NCBI GenBank assembly: GCA_903873475.1
Contig: CAIQON010000284.1
Span: forward strand, 1 to 45,999
Origin: an uncultured bacterium
Lineage (GTDB): Bacteria; Pseudomonadota; Gammaproteobacteria; Burkholderiales; CAIKXV01
Length of the DNA stretch: 45,999 bases
Reading direction: 5' to 3'
Under the pieces are notes generated by a model that did no database searches, was not told where the DNA came from, and worked only from the letters and a program-made list of their open reading frames with translations. The stretch's first letter is position 1. Each line of letters opens with the position of its first letter. Shown one piece after another: positions 1 to 9,477 of the stretch. The translations under genes and the position numbers were made by a program.

Positions 1-1309
1 GAATCTCCGCGGATGCGGCCTTGGACTCCACCGAACGGCGCAGCTGCTCGTAGGCGGATTCGCGGTCCACGGCGCGTTCATAGACGCCCGCCACCAAGGA
101 TTCCGCCATCAGCCGGGACCGTTCCGCGTCGTCCGCAGGACCGATTCGCGAACGCGGCGGATGGATGAACGCCCTTTCGACGACCGTGGGCTGTCCCCGT
201 CCGTCGAGCACGCTGACCAGCGCCTCACCGACGGCGAGCTCGGTGATCGCGGCCACCGTGTCGAGTCGGGGATTGGGACGGAAGCTGTCCGCGGCGGCGC
301 GGACGGCACGCTGCTCGGAAGGCGTGAAGGCCCGCAACGCGTGCTGGACCCGGTTGCCCAACTGGGCGAGCACCCGCTCCGGGATGTCCCTGGGATTCTG
401 GGTCACGAAATACACGCCCACGCCCTTGGAGCGGATCAGCCGCACGACCTGCTCGACCTTCTCCTGGATGACCGGAGGGAGGTCGCTGAACAGGAGATGG
501 GCCTCGTCGAAGAAGAAGACGAGCTTCGGCTGGGAAAGGTCCCCGACCTCGGGCAGCCGCTCGAACAGCTCGCTCAGCATCCAGAGCAGGAAGGTCGCGT
601 AGAGCTTCGGAGCCTGCATGAGTCGGTCGGCGGCCAGCAGGTGGACCACACCGCGGCCGTCCACCGTCTGGAGGAGGTCCTCGAAGTCGAGCGCCGGCTC
701 GCCGAAGAAGCGGTCGCCGCCCTGTTCGCCGATCGACAGCAGCCCGCGCTGGATCGCGCCGATGCTCGCCGGCGAGATGTTGCCGTATTCGGTCTTGTAT
801 TTCGCCGCGTTGTCGCCGACATGCTGCAGCATCGCCCGCAGGTCCTTCAGGTCGATCAGCAGCAGGCCGTTGTCGTCGGCGATCTTGAAGGTCAGCGCGA
901 GCACGCCTTCCTGGGTGTCGTTCAGGTTCAGCATGCGCGCGATCAGCACCGGCCCCATCTCGGAGACCGTTGCGCGCACCGGGTGGCCCTGTTCGCCGAA
1001 CACGTCCCAGAACATCACCGGGAAGGGTTCGAACGCATGGCTGTCGGCGACCCCGAGTTGCTCGGCGCGCGCCTTGAGCTTCGGGTTCCAGGTGCCGGCC
1101 TGGGAGATGCCGGACAGGTCGCCCTTCACGTCGGCCATGAACACCGGCACGCCCGCGCGGCTGAACTGCTCGGCCAGCCGCTGCAGCGTGACGGTCTTTC
1201 CGGTGCCGGTGGCCCCTGCAACCAGGCCGTGGCGGTTGGACAGTGAAGGCAGCAGGAACAGGTCCGTGCCGCCCTGGACAGCCTTGGCGATAGACATCGG
1301 CTCAGCCAT
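1..1309 (-). CDS. DUF853/YjgR-type HerA-like ATPase, 3' end beyond the window
   Basis: The reverse frame is open from an ATG at 1309 to the window edge, so about 436 residues are present and the C-terminus is missing. The protein begins [21 protein letters not shown] and has a Walker A motif, GATGTGKT, at residues 32-39. A Walker B segment, [12 protein letters not shown], lies near residues 265-272. A later stretch, [23 protein letters not shown], is typical of the DUF853 family. These proteins are cytoplasmic ATPases related to the HerA/FtsK class, and their physiological role is poorly defined. The gene is divergent from yebC, with about 150 bp between them. The ORF track misses it because the frame runs off the edge; the listed ORFs over this region are shadows. 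Family assignment is firm, but cellular function is not known from the sequence. Confidence 0.88.
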   Translation of the reverse strand, partial: MAEPMSIAKAVQGGTDLFLLPSLSNRHGLVAGATGTGKTVTLQRLAEQFSRAGVPVFMADVKGDLSGISQAGTWNPKLKARAEQLGVADSHAFEPFPVMFWDVFGEQGHPVRATVSEMGPVLIARMLNLNDTQEGVLALTFKIADDNGLLLIDLKDLRAMLQHVGDNAAKYKTEYGNISPASIGAIQRGLLSIGEQGGDRFFGEPALDFEDLLQTVDGRGVVHLLAADRLMQAPKLYATFLLWMLSELFERLPEVGDLSQPKLVFFFDEAHLLFSDLPPVIQEKVEQVVRLIRSKGVGVYFVTQNPRDIPERVLAQLGNRVQHALRAFTPSEQRAVRAAADSFRPNPRLDTVAAITELAVGEALVSVLDGRGQPTVVERAFIHPPRSRIGPADDAERSRLMAESLVAGVYERAVDRESAYEQLRRSVESKAASAEI

Positions 1310-1370
1310 GAAACCCCCGGGGTGGATGCTGTGAACGCGACGGAGCGTAGCACAGCGCCCCGGGTGCAAA

Positions 1371-1399
1371 TTCCGCCCCATGCCCTGCCGGAGTAGAAT
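1371..1399 (+). promoter_or_regulatory. candidate sigma70 promoter for the yebC operon
   Basis: A TAGAAT hexamer at 1394-1399 matches the -10 consensus at five of six positions. It lies about 65 bp before the yebC start, in the gap shared with the divergent DUF853 gene. The 17-bp-spaced -35 position reads TTCCGC, a poor match. This is the best-looking -10 in the gap, but the call is weak. Confidence 0.35.
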
Positions 1400-1465
1400 C
1401 CGTGGCAGATGCCACCGGGCCGGTCGACGACCGGCGCGCGCGCTGCGAAAACCGAGGAGAACACC

Positions 1466-2191
1466 GTGGCCGGTCACAGCAAATGGGCCAATATCAAGCA
1501 CAAGAAGGCGATCGCCGATGCCAAGAAGGGCAAGGCGATGACGCGCTGCATCCGCGAGATCACCGTCGCGGCCCGGTCCGGTGGCGGCGACCCTGACGGC
1601 AACCCCCGGCTGCGGCTGGCCATCAGCAAGGCGCGCGAGGTCAACACGCCGAAAGACACGATCGAGAACGCGATCAAGCGCGGCAGCGGTGCACTGACCG
1701 GCGAATCGCTCGACGAGATCCGCTACGAGGGTTACGGCATCGGCGGCGCCGCGGTGATGGTCGATTGCGTGACCAACAACAAGGTGCGCACGGTTGCCGA
1801 CGTGCGCCATGCGTTCGCGAAGAACGGCGGCAACATGGGTACCGACGGCTCGGTCGCGTTCCAGTTCAAGCACTGCGGGCAGTTCGTGTTCGCACCCGGC
1901 ACCAGCGAAGAGAAAGTGATGGAAGTCGGCCTCGATGCCGGTGCCGAGGACGTCACCACCAACGAAGACGGCAGCGTCGAACTGATCTGCCCACCGGCAG
2001 AGTTCGCCGCAGTGAAGGCTGCGCTCGATGCGGCCGGCCTGAAGGCCGAGTTCGCCGAGGTCACGATGAAGCCGTTGTCCGAGACCGTGCTCGCCGGCGA
2101 CGAGAGTACCAAGATGCAGCGCCTGCTCGACGCGCTCGAGGCGCTCGACGACGTCCAGGAGGTCTACACCACGGCGCTGGTGGAGGATTGA
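1466..2191 (+). CDS. yebC: YebC/PmpR family regulatory or translation-associated protein
   Basis: This 241-residue protein starts at GTG 1466 and reads (M)[14 protein letters not shown], the signature N-terminus of the YebC/TACO1 family. GAGGAG at 1454-1459 sits six bases before the GTG. The longer track ORF from 1409 adds a non-homologous leader and is less likely. The length fits the family, which is about 240-250 residues. Members are cytoplasmic and have been described as DNA-binding regulators, and more recently as ribosome-associated translation factors; the sequence cannot decide between these. In many proteobacteria yebC lies directly before ruvC. Here a permease gene is inserted, and it overlaps the yebC stop by four bases. 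Confidence 0.95.
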   Translation: MAGHSKWANIKHKKAIADAKKGKAMTRCIREITVAARSGGGDPDGNPRLRLAISKAREVNTPKDTIENAIKRGSGALTGESLDEIRYEGYGIGGAAVMVDCVTNNKVRTVADVRHAFAKNGGNMGTDGSVAFQFKHCGQFVFAPGTSEEKVMEVGLDAGAEDVTTNEDGSVELICPPAEFAAVKAALDAAGLKAEFAEVTMKPLSETVLAGDESTKMQRLLDALEALDDVQEVYTTALVED

Positions 2192-3075
2192 CCGCCGGGC
2201 TGGTCCCGGCCGTCTTCGTCCTGCTCTGGAGTACCGGTTTCATCGGCGCGAAGCTCGGCACGCCGCATGCCGAGCCGCTGACCTTCCTGGCGCTGCGCTT
2301 CGCGGTCGTAGGGGTGCTGCTGGGCAGCATCTGCGTCCTGGCGCGCGCGCCGTGGCCGCGCAGTGCGCGCGAGTACGGGCACCTCGCGGTCGCAGGGCTG
2401 CTGGTGCAGGCGGGCTACCTCGGCGGCGTGTTCACCGCGATCCACCTCGGGCTGAGCGCCGGGGCGGCCGCGCTGATCGTCGGCCTGCAGCCACTGGTCA
2501 CCGCCTGCGTGGCAGGGCCGGTGCTCGGCGAGCGCATCGGCCGGCTGCAGTGGCTGGGGTTCGCGCTCGGCCTTGCCGGCGTGGTGCTGGTGCTCGGGCC
2601 GGACGCGAACGCCACCGGGGCGACGCCGGCCTCGCTCGGGTTCGCCTGCGTGGCGCTGTTGTCGATCACCGCCGGCACCGTCTACCAGAAGCGCTTTGCC
2701 GCCGGCATGGACCTGCGTACCGGGTCGCTGGTGCAGTTCGCAGCGGCCGCGCTGCTGCTGGTGCCGATCGCCTTCGCGACCGAGACGATGCAGGTGGACT
2801 GGACCGCGGAGTTCGTGTTCGCGCTCGGCTGGCTGGCCGTGGTGCTGTCGCTCGGCGCGATCACGCTGCTGAATGTGCTGATCCGGCGCGGAGCGGCGTC
2901 GAAGGTGGCCAGCCTGTTCTACCTGACCCCGGGCACGACGGCACTGATTGCCTGGGCGGTGTTCGGCGAAACGCTGGCCGCGTCCGGTATCGCCGGGCTG
3001 GTGGTCGCCGCGGTCGGCGTCGCGCTGGTGAATGCGGGTGGCCCGGCACCGGCGCGCGCTACACTACCACGGTGA
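2188..3075 (+). CDS. EamA/DMT-superfamily permease within the yebC-ruvCAB operon
   Basis: The 295-residue product is almost entirely hydrophobic, with about ten predicted membrane segments in two similar halves. This is the drug/metabolite transporter (EamA) layout, beginning [25 protein letters not shown] place the start at TTG 2188, inside the TTGA overlap with the yebC stop, because the first in-frame ATG (near 2707) would remove half the protein. The GGAGG at 2182-2186 is very close to this start, so initiation probably depends on coupling to yebC. The gene ends in GTGA, which also supplies the GTG start of ruvC. EamA proteins export metabolites or amino acids across the inner membrane; the substrate cannot be read here. 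A permease between yebC and ruvC is unusual. Confidence 0.85.
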   Translation: MTAGLVPAVFVLLWSTGFIGAKLGTPHAEPLTFLALRFAVVGVLLGSICVLARAPWPRSAREYGHLAVAGLLVQAGYLGGVFTAIHLGLSAGAAALIVGLQPLVTACVAGPVLGERIGRLQWLGFALGLAGVVLVLGPDANATGATPASLGFACVALLSITAGTVYQKRFAAGMDLRTGSLVQFAAAALLLVPIAFATETMQVDWTAEFVFALGWLAVVLSLGAITLLNVLIRRGAASKVASLFYLTPGTTALIAWAVFGETLAASGIAGLVVAAVGVALVNAGGPAPARATLPR

Positions 3076-3677
3076 CTTCCCCGATCAGCGCACGCAGCCA
3101 GCCGACCCGGCGCATCCTGGGCATCGATCCCGGGCTGCGGCGTACCGGCTTCGGCATCATCGAGGTGCGTGGGCAGTCGCTGACCTATGTCACGTCCGGC
3201 CTGGTGCGGGTGCCACCAGGCGACCTGCCGGAGCGGCTGAAGGCCATCCTCGACTGCCTCGGGCAGGTGATCGTGAGCCATGCTCCGGTGCAGGCCGCGA
3301 TCGAGAAGGTATTCGTCAACGTGAACCCGCAGTCCACGCTGCTGCTCGGGCAGGCCCGCGGTGCCGCGATCTGCGCGGCGGTGGCACACGACCTGCCGGT
3401 GTCCGAATACACCGCGCAGCAGGTGAAGCAGGCGGTCGCGGGCAACGGCCAGGCGAACAAGTCGCAGGTCCAGCAGATGGTGCGCCGGCTGCTGTCGCTG
3501 CCCGCCGATCCATCGTCGGACGCGGCCGACGCGCTGGCCTGCGCGATCTGCCACGCCCATGGCGGGCAGGGCATGGCAGGGCTTTCCACTGCGGGCTTCC
3601 GCATGCGCCGCGGCAGGCTGGTCTCCGCCGCCGATCTGCTGAAGGCGGGTGGCGTGATCGCCGGGGCGATCGAATGA
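3072..3677 (+). CDS. ruvC: Holliday junction endodeoxyribonuclease RuvC
   Basis: RuvC cuts Holliday junctions symmetrically, working with the RuvAB motor in recombinational repair. The 201-residue product contains [17 protein letters not shown] and the acidic catalytic set in its expected places: Asp19 (GIDPG), Glu78 (IEKVF), and Asp150 and Asp153 (SDAADALA). It starts at GTG 3072, overlapping the permease stop by four bases, and overlaps ruvA by ATGA at its end. It is somewhat longer than the usual length of about 173-180 because of a short N-terminal leader ([12 protein letters not shown]) and a C-terminal tail. An internal start just before RILGID would shorten the leader, but no better initiation site is visible. 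Confidence 0.96.
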   Translation: MTSPISARSQPTRRILGIDPGLRRTGFGIIEVRGQSLTYVTSGLVRVPPGDLPERLKAILDCLGQVIVSHAPVQAAIEKVFVNVNPQSTLLLGQARGAAICAAVAHDLPVSEYTAQQVKQAVAGNGQANKSQVQQMVRRLLSLPADPSSDAADALACAICHAHGGQGMAGLSTAGFRMRRGRLVSAADLLKAGGVIAGAIE

Positions 3678-4267
3678 TCGGGCGGCTGACCGGCATACTG
3701 CGCGAGAAGAACCCGCCGCAGGTGCTGCTCGACGTCGGCGGCATCGGCTACGAGGTCGACGTGCCGATGAGCACGTTCTACTCGCTGCCTCGCATCGGCG
3801 ACACGGTCACCCTGTGCACGCACCTGGCGATCCGCGAGGATGCACACCTGCTCTACGGGTTCGCCACCGAACGGGAGCGCCATGCGTTCCGCGCGCTGAT
3901 CCGCATCAGCGGCGTCGGTGCGAAGACCGCGCTCGCCCTGCTCTCGGGCATGGATGTCGATGGCCTGGCGGAGGCCGTCGTGCTGCAGGAGACCGCGCGC
4001 CTGACCCGGGTTCCCGGCATCGGCAAGAAGACCGCCGAGCGCCTGCTGCTCGAACTCAAGGGAAAGCTGGGCGATGCACTGCCCGGGGCACCGGGCGCGG
4101 GGGCGGGGGCGCCTGCCGGACGCAGCGATGCGAACGATGTGCTCAACGCCCTGCTCGCGCTGGGCTACAGCGACAAGGAGGCGATGTTCGCGGTGAAGCA
4201 GGTGCCCCCGGGCACTGCGGTCGGGGACGGTATCCGGGTGGCCCTGAAGGTGCTCTCGAAGGGGTGA
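3674..4267 (+). CDS. ruvA: Holliday junction branch-migration subunit RuvA
   Basis: RuvA binds the four-way junction as a tetramer and loads the RuvB helicase. The 197-residue protein begins [23 protein letters not shown], the OB-fold domain. It carries two helix-hairpin-helix motifs, [15 protein letters not shown] and [18 protein letters not shown]. An Ala/Gly/Pro-rich flexible linker (near residues 137-150) leads to the small C-terminal domain that contacts RuvB ([20 protein letters not shown]). The ATG overlaps the ruvC stop by four bases, so the two genes are translationally coupled. Confidence 0.97.
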   Translation: MIGRLTGILREKNPPQVLLDVGGIGYEVDVPMSTFYSLPRIGDTVTLCTHLAIREDAHLLYGFATERERHAFRALIRISGVGAKTALALLSGMDVDGLAEAVVLQETARLTRVPGIGKKTAERLLLELKGKLGDALPGAPGAGAGAPAGRSDANDVLNALLALGYSDKEAMFAVKQVPPGTAVGDGIRVALKVLSKG

Positions 4268-4335
4268 GGGCGGCGCATGGGCTGCGAGCCACCGTCGGTT
4301 TTTCCGGCGTCTCGCGCGGATGCGCGCTTTGGCGC

Positions 4336-4365
4336 GATAATCGCGGCTTCGTACTGACCGAAGCC
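4336..4365 (+). promoter_or_regulatory. candidate -10 and short hairpin just upstream of ruvB
   Basis: The 102-bp gap between ruvA and ruvB contains GATAAT at 4336-4341, close to a -10 hexamer. Directly after it is a perfect inverted repeat, GGCTTCG (4345-4351) and CGAAGCC (4359-4365), with a 7-base loop ending five bases before the ruvB ATG. The hairpin could mask the ribosome-binding region or be a 5' structure of a ruvB-specific transcript. No good -35 is visible, so promoter status is uncertain. Confidence 0.35.
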
Positions 4366-4369
4366 CCGG

Positions 4370-5416
4370 ATGGCGATCGAGACCGATCGACTGATCAGCG
4401 CTGCACCCGCGTCCACGCAGGAAGAGGTGGTCGAACGCGCGCTGCGCCCGAAACTGCTCGACGAGTATGTCGGCCAGGAGAAGATCCGCGGCCAGTTGTC
4501 GATCTTCATCGAAGCCGCGCGCTCGCGCAGCGAGCCCCTCGACCATACGCTGCTGTTCGGGCCGCCGGGGCTGGGCAAGACGACGCTCGCGCACATCATC
4601 GCGCGCGAGATGGGCGTCGGGCTGCGCCAGACCTCCGGGCCTGTCCTCGAGCGGCCCGGCGACCTGGCCGCGCTGCTGACCAACCTCGAGCCGAACGATG
4701 TGCTGTTCATCGACGAGATCCACCGACTGTCGCCGATCGTCGAAGAGATCCTCTACCCTGCGCTGGAGGACTACCAGATCGACATCATGATCGGCGAGGG
4801 CCCGGCCGCGCGCTCGGTGAAGCTCGAACTCAAGCCGTTCACGCTGGTCGGCGCCACTACCCGCGCCGGCATGCTGACCAACCCGCTGCGCGACCGCTTC
4901 GGAATCGTCGCGCGGCTGGAGTTCTACACCGCCGAGGAACTGCGGCGGATCGTCACCCGTTCGGCGCAACTGCTCGAGTGCTCGATCGTCGACGACGGTG
5001 CGCTCGAGATCGCGTGCCGGGCACGCGGTACGCCGCGCATCGCCAACCGCCTGCTGCGCAGGGTGCGCGACTACGCGCAGGTCCGTGCCGACGGCTCGGT
5101 CACGCGCGAGGTCGCCGACGCGGCCTTGCGCATGCTCGACGTCGATGCCAGCGGGCTCGACATCATGGATCGCGCCCTGATGCTGGCGGTGATCGAGAAG
5201 TTCGAGGGCGGCCCGGTCGGCGTCGACAACCTCGCGGCTGCCATCGGCGAGGAGCGCGACACGATCGAGGACGTGATCGAGCCGTTCCTGATCCAGCAGG
5301 GGTACCTGAAGCGTACGCCGCGCGGCCGCGTTGCCACGCAGACCGCCTATCGCCACTTCGGCCTGCCGCAGCCTCGCCGCACGTCCACCCCGGAACTGTG
5401 GGATGAACCGTCCTGA
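4370..5416 (+). CDS. ruvB: Holliday junction branch-migration helicase RuvB
   Basis: RuvB is the hexameric AAA+ motor that drives branch migration with RuvA. The 348-residue product has Walker A GPPGLGKT at residues 64-71, Walker [11 protein letters not shown] with Asp115/Glu116, a sensor-1 region [10 protein letters not shown] near 160-169, and the arginine-finger stretch NPLRDRFG near 171-178. A winged-helix C-terminus ends QTAYRHFGL, as is usual. The length equals the family norm. It is separated from ruvA by 102 bp rather than overlapping, and its 3' end overlaps ybgC by 14 bases. Confidence 0.98.
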   Translation: MAIETDRLISAAPASTQEEVVERALRPKLLDEYVGQEKIRGQLSIFIEAARSRSEPLDHTLLFGPPGLGKTTLAHIIAREMGVGLRQTSGPVLERPGDLAALLTNLEPNDVLFIDEIHRLSPIVEEILYPALEDYQIDIMIGEGPAARSVKLELKPFTLVGATTRAGMLTNPLRDRFGIVARLEFYTAEELRRIVTRSAQLLECSIVDDGALEIACRARGTPRIANRLLRRVRDYAQVRADGSVTREVADAALRMLDVDASGLDIMDRALMLAVIEKFEGGPVGVDNLAAAIGEERDTIEDVIEPFLIQQGYLKRTPRGRVATQTAYRHFGLPQPRRTSTPELWDEPS

Positions 5417-5912
5417 GGGCACGCCGGTGGCTGCGCCTGCGCCGACCACCGAGAGCTCGCGCCGCTTCCGGCTACCGGTGCGCGTCTACTACCAGGATAC
5501 CGATGCCGGCGGCGTCGTGTTCCATGCCTCGTACCTGAGCTTCTTCGAGCGGGCGCGCACCGAGCTCCTGCGCTCGATCGGCTTCGACATCGGCCGGCTC
5601 GCCGCCGAGGGCGTGCTGTTCGCGCTGCACCGGCTCGAGATGGAGTTCCTCAGGCCGGCGCGGCTCGACGATGCGCTCGTGGTCACGGCTGCGGTCGGCC
5701 AGCTCGGCCGCACATCCGCCCGTTTCGTGCAGACGGTCGAACTGGCCGATGGCACGATCGCGACGAAGGCCACGCTGTCGCTGGTATGCGTGTCGGCGAC
5801 ACGCTTCCGGCCGATGGGCATTCCGGAACCGCTGCGCGCGGCGCTCGAATCGTGGACACTCCCCTTCGGCGACGGCGCCGCAACGAATGACGGAGCGAAA
5901 TCGACAGGATGA
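5403..5912 (+). CDS. ybgC: Tol-Pal-associated acyl-CoA thioesterase YbgC
   Basis: YbgC is a cytoplasmic hot-dog-fold thioesterase encoded at the head of tol-pal operons. The 169-residue product has the motif [27 protein letters not shown], including the Asp and His region used in catalysis. I chose ATG 5403 (MNRPEGT) over the longer track ORF because that ORF's extra 24 residues are translated from inside ruvB without homology. A short Pro/Ala/Thr-rich leader of about 20 residues precedes the conserved domain. Its stop overlaps the tolQ start by ATGA. Position and sequence both support the assignment. Confidence 0.94.
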   Translation: MNRPEGTPVAAPAPTTESSRRFRLPVRVYYQDTDAGGVVFHASYLSFFERARTELLRSIGFDIGRLAAEGVLFALHRLEMEFLRPARLDDALVVTAAVGQLGRTSARFVQTVELADGTIATKATLSLVCVSATRFRPMGIPEPLRAALESWTLPFGDGAATNDGAKSTG

Positions 5913-6583
5913 ACGTGACCCAGGACATGTCTGTATGGGGGCTGGTCGCGCACGCGAGCCTCTTCGTGCAGCTGGTGATGCTCGGGCTGTTGCTCGCGTC
6001 GCTGCTGTCATGGTGGTACATCTTCCGCAAGGCATTCGTGCTGCGCCAGGCCAAGGCGGACACCGAAGCCTTCGAGCGCGACTTCTGGAGCGGCGGCGAC
6101 CTGAACAGCCTGTACCAGGCAGCCGCTGCGGCCAAGCATCGTGCCGGCAGCCTCGAGCGCATCTTCGAGGCCGGCTTCCGCGAGTTCAGCAAGGTGAAGC
6201 GTCCGCCGGGGGCCGACCGCAGCGCGGCCATTGACGGCACGCGGCGCGCGATGAGCGCGACCTACCAGCGCGAGATGGACGTGCTCGAAGACAACCTGGC
6301 CTTCCTTGCCTCGGTCGGGTCGGTCGCGCCGTACATCGGGCTGCTCGGCACGGTCTGGGGGATCATGCACGCGTTCATGGGGCTGTCGACGGTGGCGCAG
6401 GCGACGCTGTCGCTGGTTGCCCCGGGTATCGCCGAGGCGCTGATCGCCACCGCGATGGGCCTGTTCGCGGCGATCCCGGCGGTGCTCGCATACAACCGCT
6501 TCAGCTACGACATCGACCGGCTCGCGGTGCGCTTCGAGAGCTTCATGGAAGAGTTCACCAACATCATGCAGCGGCAGGGCTGA
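5909..6583 (+). CDS. tolQ: Tol-Pal system proton-channel subunit TolQ
   Basis: TolQ forms, with TolR, the inner-membrane proton-driven stator that energises TolA during envelope constriction. The 224-residue protein belongs to the MotA/TolQ/ExbB family. It has one membrane segment near residues 15-38 (VQLVMLGLLLASLLSWWYIF) and two more in the C-terminal half (ASVGSVAPYIGLLGTVWGIM and IATAMGLFAAIPAVLAY), joined by a cytoplasmic loop. The stretch GTVWGIMHAF is typical of the family. It overlaps ybgC by four bases and is followed after 28 bp by tolR. Confidence 0.97.
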   Translation: MNVTQDMSVWGLVAHASLFVQLVMLGLLLASLLSWWYIFRKAFVLRQAKADTEAFERDFWSGGDLNSLYQAAAAAKHRAGSLERIFEAGFREFSKVKRPPGADRSAAIDGTRRAMSATYQREMDVLEDNLAFLASVGSVAPYIGLLGTVWGIMHAFMGLSTVAQATLSLVAPGIAEALIATAMGLFAAIPAVLAYNRFSYDIDRLAVRFESFMEEFTNIMQRQG

Positions 6584-6611
6584 GCATGGCCCTCCTTCGG
6601 AAGGCGGTGCG

Positions 6612-7043
6612 ATGAGCGCGTCGATCCGCAAGCGGCGGCCGCGCCGCATGATGAACCAGATCAACGTCGTGCCCTACCTCGACGTGATGCTGGTGCTGCT
6701 GGTGATCTTCATGGTGACCGCTCCGCTGACCAACCCCGGGCAGATCGAACTGCCTTCCGTCGGGCAGTCGTTGACCGCACCGGCGCTGCCGATCGAGGTG
6801 ACGATCAAGGCCGACCGTGCGCTCGCGGTACGCGACCGGGCGCAGGGCGGGCCGGAGCGCGAACTGTCGAAAGCAGAACTGGTGAAGTTCATCCAGGGGC
6901 TGCAGTCGAGCGCGCCCGACCGGCCGGTGGTGATCGCGGCAGACAAGGCGGTGCGCTACGAGGCGGTGCTCGAGGTGATGGACCTGCTGCAGCAGAACCA
7001 GGTGAAGCGGGTGGGCCTGCTCGCCAAGCCGCACACGCCCTGA
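6612..7043 (+). CDS. tolR: Tol-Pal system stator subunit TolR
   Basis: TolR is the ExbD-family partner of TolQ. The 143-residue product has a short basic cytoplasmic N-terminus (MSASIRKRRPRRMMNQINVVPYLDVML) and one membrane helix, near residues 22-38. This helix carries the conserved Asp of the PYLDVMLVLL motif, which is the proton-relay residue in this family. A periplasmic domain follows and ends VGLLAKPH. The start lies 28 bp after tolQ. Confidence 0.96.
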   Translation: MSASIRKRRPRRMMNQINVVPYLDVMLVLLVIFMVTAPLTNPGQIELPSVGQSLTAPALPIEVTIKADRALAVRDRAQGGPERELSKAELVKFIQGLQSSAPDRPVVIAADKAVRYEAVLEVMDLLQQNQVKRVGLLAKPHTP

Positions 7044-7083
7044 GGCCGATGGCGATGACCTGCGGCCGGGCGTGGCGTGATGC

Positions 7084-8016
7084 ATGGCGGATCCGGCGCA
7101 CCCGGCTCCGCGGGGCGGCATATCCGTGCTGAACCGGGTCGGCTCAGGGCATCCGCTGCAATCCGTGCGCGACGAGCCGAAGGCCGTGCTGGCGGGCGTG
7201 CTCGCGCTGCTGGTGCACCTGGTCGCTGTGGTCGCCCTGACCTACGGGTTCCACATCCAGACCCGGCGCAACGAACCGGTCTCGGCCGAACTGTGGTCGG
7301 CGCTGCCGCCGCCCCCCGCGGCGGTGGCGCAACCGATGCCCGCACCTGCGCCCGCTCAACCCGAGCCGGCCTCCGCGCCGAAGCCTGTGCCGCGGCCCGA
7401 ACCGAAGCCGGTGCCGAAACCGCCCCCCGAGCCGAAGGAGGCGCCGGTCAAGGCGCAGCCGAAGGTCGACATCGAGCTGAAGGCCAGGGAGGCGGCGAAG
7501 GCGAAGCAGGCCGAGGCCGAGCGGCGCAAGCTCGAGGAGGCGAAGCAGCGCGAGGCTGAAAAGGCAAAGGCGCAGGCACAGGCCGATGCCAAGGCCAAGG
7601 CACAGGCACAGGCACAGGCAGACGCCAGGGCGCAGAAGGATGCGCTGGCGAAACAGGCGGAGGCCGATCGCATCCGGCGCGAACAGGACGAACTCGCGCG
7701 CCGGGCGGCCGAGGCTGCGGCGAGCGCGCAGGCCAAGGTGCTTGCATCGCACATCGACAAGATCCGGGGCAAGGTGCGCCGCTTCATCGTCGAGCCGCCA
7801 GGCGTGCCGCCGAACGCGACGGCCGAGTTCGACGTGGTGCTGATCCCCGGCGGCGACGTGCTGTCGGTGAAACTGCGCCGGTCCAGCGGCAATGCGCTGT
7901 ATGACGAGGCCGTCGAGCGCGCGATCATGCGCGCGCAACCTCTGCCCATTCCGCCTGAACCCCAGTTGTTTCCGCAGTTCCGTACACTATTGCTGCAGTT
8001 CAGGCCCCAGGAATGA
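7084..8016 (+). CDS. tolA: Cell-envelope integrity protein TolA
   Basis: TolA spans the periplasm and links the TolQR motor to TolB and Pal. The 310-residue product has a cytoplasmic N-terminus, a single membrane segment (AVLAGVLALLVHLVAVVALTYGF, near residues 34-56), a Pro/Ala-rich stretch (about 72-120) and a long Ala/Lys/Glu/Gln-rich helical domain (about 125-220). A C-terminal globular TonB-like domain contains GDVLSVKLRRSSGNALYDEAVERAI. The low-complexity helix and the domain order are diagnostic. The start is at ATG 7084, 40 bp after tolR. Confidence 0.95.
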   Translation: MADPAHPAPRGGISVLNRVGSGHPLQSVRDEPKAVLAGVLALLVHLVAVVALTYGFHIQTRRNEPVSAELWSALPPPPAAVAQPMPAPAPAQPEPASAPKPVPRPEPKPVPKPPPEPKEAPVKAQPKVDIELKAREAAKAKQAEAERRKLEEAKQREAEKAKAQAQADAKAKAQAQAQADARAQKDALAKQAEADRIRREQDELARRAAEAAASAQAKVLASHIDKIRGKVRRFIVEPPGVPPNATAEFDVVLIPGGDVLSVKLRRSSGNALYDEAVERAIMRAQPLPIPPEPQLFPQFRTLLLQFRPQE

Positions 8017-8101
8017 GCCGCCATGGATTTTTTCGACGTACCTGACCCCTGAAGCCGTGCCCGGCCGTTCAATGCCTGCAGTCACGCTAGACTTGGCCCT
8101 C

Positions 8102-9466
8102 ATGAAGATACTGATGGTTTCAACAATGGTGCGCCCCGCCGCCGTGTCGCCGCGGCATCTCCCGCCGCCGATCGCCCGCGCCTGCCTGTGGCTGCTCGCT
8201 GCCCTGCTCGTGGTGCTGCAGCCCGTGCTGGCGCCGTCGGCCTCCGCCCAGCTCAAGATCGAGATCACCGGCGCCGGCGCCAGCCAGTCGCCGATTGCCA
8301 TCGTGCCGTTCGCAGGCGAGGACCGGCTCGCGCAGGCGCTGACGCCGGTGATCATCGCCAACCTGCAGCGCAGCGGCCTGTTCCGCATGATCGACGTGCA
8401 GGACGTGCGGCCGCTGCCGGTGCAGCCGTCCGAGCTTCGGTATCCCGATTTCAGTTCGCGGGGCGCTGATGCGGTGGTGATCGGTTCGACCACGGTGCTG
8501 CCCGACGGGCGGGTGGAAGTGCGCTTCCGCCTGATGGATGTCGCGAAGCAGTCGCAACTCGCCGGCTTCAGCTACACGGTTAACCCGGGACAACTGCGCC
8601 TGACCGCCCATCGCATCTCGGACGCGATCTATGAGCGGCTGACCGGCGATGTCGGCGTGTTCAGCACCAAGATCACCTATGTCGAGCGGCAGGCCAACCG
8701 GTTCGAACTGAAGATCGCCGATGCCGACGGGTCCAATGCGCAGACGGTGCTCGCGTCGAGCGAGCCGATCATCTCGCCCAAGTGGTCGCCCGACGGTACC
8801 CGCCTCGCCTATGTGTCGTTCGAGCGCAAGAAGCCGATCATCTACGTGCAGTCGCTGGTCAACGGGTCGCGCATCGTGCTGGCCAACTTCCGCGGCAGCA
8901 ACAGCGCGCCGGCCTGGTCGCCCGACGGCAACCGGCTCGCGGTGGTGCTCACCCGCGACGGGCCCTCCCAGGTCTACCTGATCGACGCCGACGGCTCGAA
9001 CGTCCAGCGTCTCACGAAGTCCAACGCGATCGACACCGAACCGGCGTTCACCCCCGACGGGCGTTCCATACTGTTCACCTCCGACCGTGGCGGCAGCCCG
9101 CAGATCTATCGTGTAGCGGCGGGCGGCGGCGAGGTGGAGCGCCTGACCTTCGAAGGAACCTACAACGTTTCGCCACGGGCGAGCCCCGACGGGCGCAGCT
9201 TCACGTTCGTGCAGCGAACCGGCGGCCGCTTCAACATCGCGATCCAGGATTTCGCCACGCGCCAGGTGCAGGTCCTGACCGATACCGCCGTCGACGAATC
9301 GCCCAGCTTTGCCCCGAACGGCCGCATCATCCTCTACGCAACCGAGGTCAGGGGGCGTGGTATCTTGGCTGCAGTGTCCAGCGACGGACGCGTGCGGCAG
9401 CGGCTGACGGCAGGCTCGAACGACGTGCGCGAGCCGGCGTGGGGTCCTCTGTTGAAGGCACAGTGA
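8102..9466 (+). CDS. tolB: Tol-Pal system periplasmic beta-propeller protein TolB
   Basis: TolB is a periplasmic protein that binds Pal and TolA. From ATG 8102 it has 454 residues. An N-terminal signal peptide has the hydrophobic core ACLWLLAALLVVLQPVLA and a probable cleavage after SASA, before QLKIEITG. A D1 domain follows, then a six-bladed WD40-like propeller marked by repeats such as SPKWSPDGTRLAYVSF, APAWSPDGNRLAVVL and EPAFTPDGRSILFTS. The start is uncertain: in-frame ATGs at 8072, 8114 and 8126 are also possible and none has a clear ribosome-binding site. The gene lies 85 bp after tolA and 11 bp before pal. Confidence 0.96.
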   Translation: MKILMVSTMVRPAAVSPRHLPPPIARACLWLLAALLVVLQPVLAPSASAQLKIEITGAGASQSPIAIVPFAGEDRLAQALTPVIIANLQRSGLFRMIDVQDVRPLPVQPSELRYPDFSSRGADAVVIGSTTVLPDGRVEVRFRLMDVAKQSQLAGFSYTVNPGQLRLTAHRISDAIYERLTGDVGVFSTKITYVERQANRFELKIADADGSNAQTVLASSEPIISPKWSPDGTRLAYVSFERKKPIIYVQSLVNGSRIVLANFRGSNSAPAWSPDGNRLAVVLTRDGPSQVYLIDADGSNVQRLTKSNAIDTEPAFTPDGRSILFTSDRGGSPQIYRVAAGGGEVERLTFEGTYNVSPRASPDGRSFTFVQRTGGRFNIAIQDFATRQVQVLTDTAVDESPSFAPNGRIILYATEVRGRGILAAVSSDGRVRQRLTAGSNDVREPAWGPLLKAQ

Positions 9467-9477
9467 AAGGAAAGACC

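Noticed and set aside
161-1246. Forward ORF of 361 residues
   Set aside because: It is the antisense shadow of the DUF853 ATPase, whose reverse frame has Walker A and B motifs.
3185-5449. Reverse ORF of 754 residues across ruvC-ruvA-ruvB
   Set aside because: Low-complexity Arg/Asp/Gln-rich translation typical of antisense frames in GC-rich DNA; ruvCAB are certain on the plus strand.
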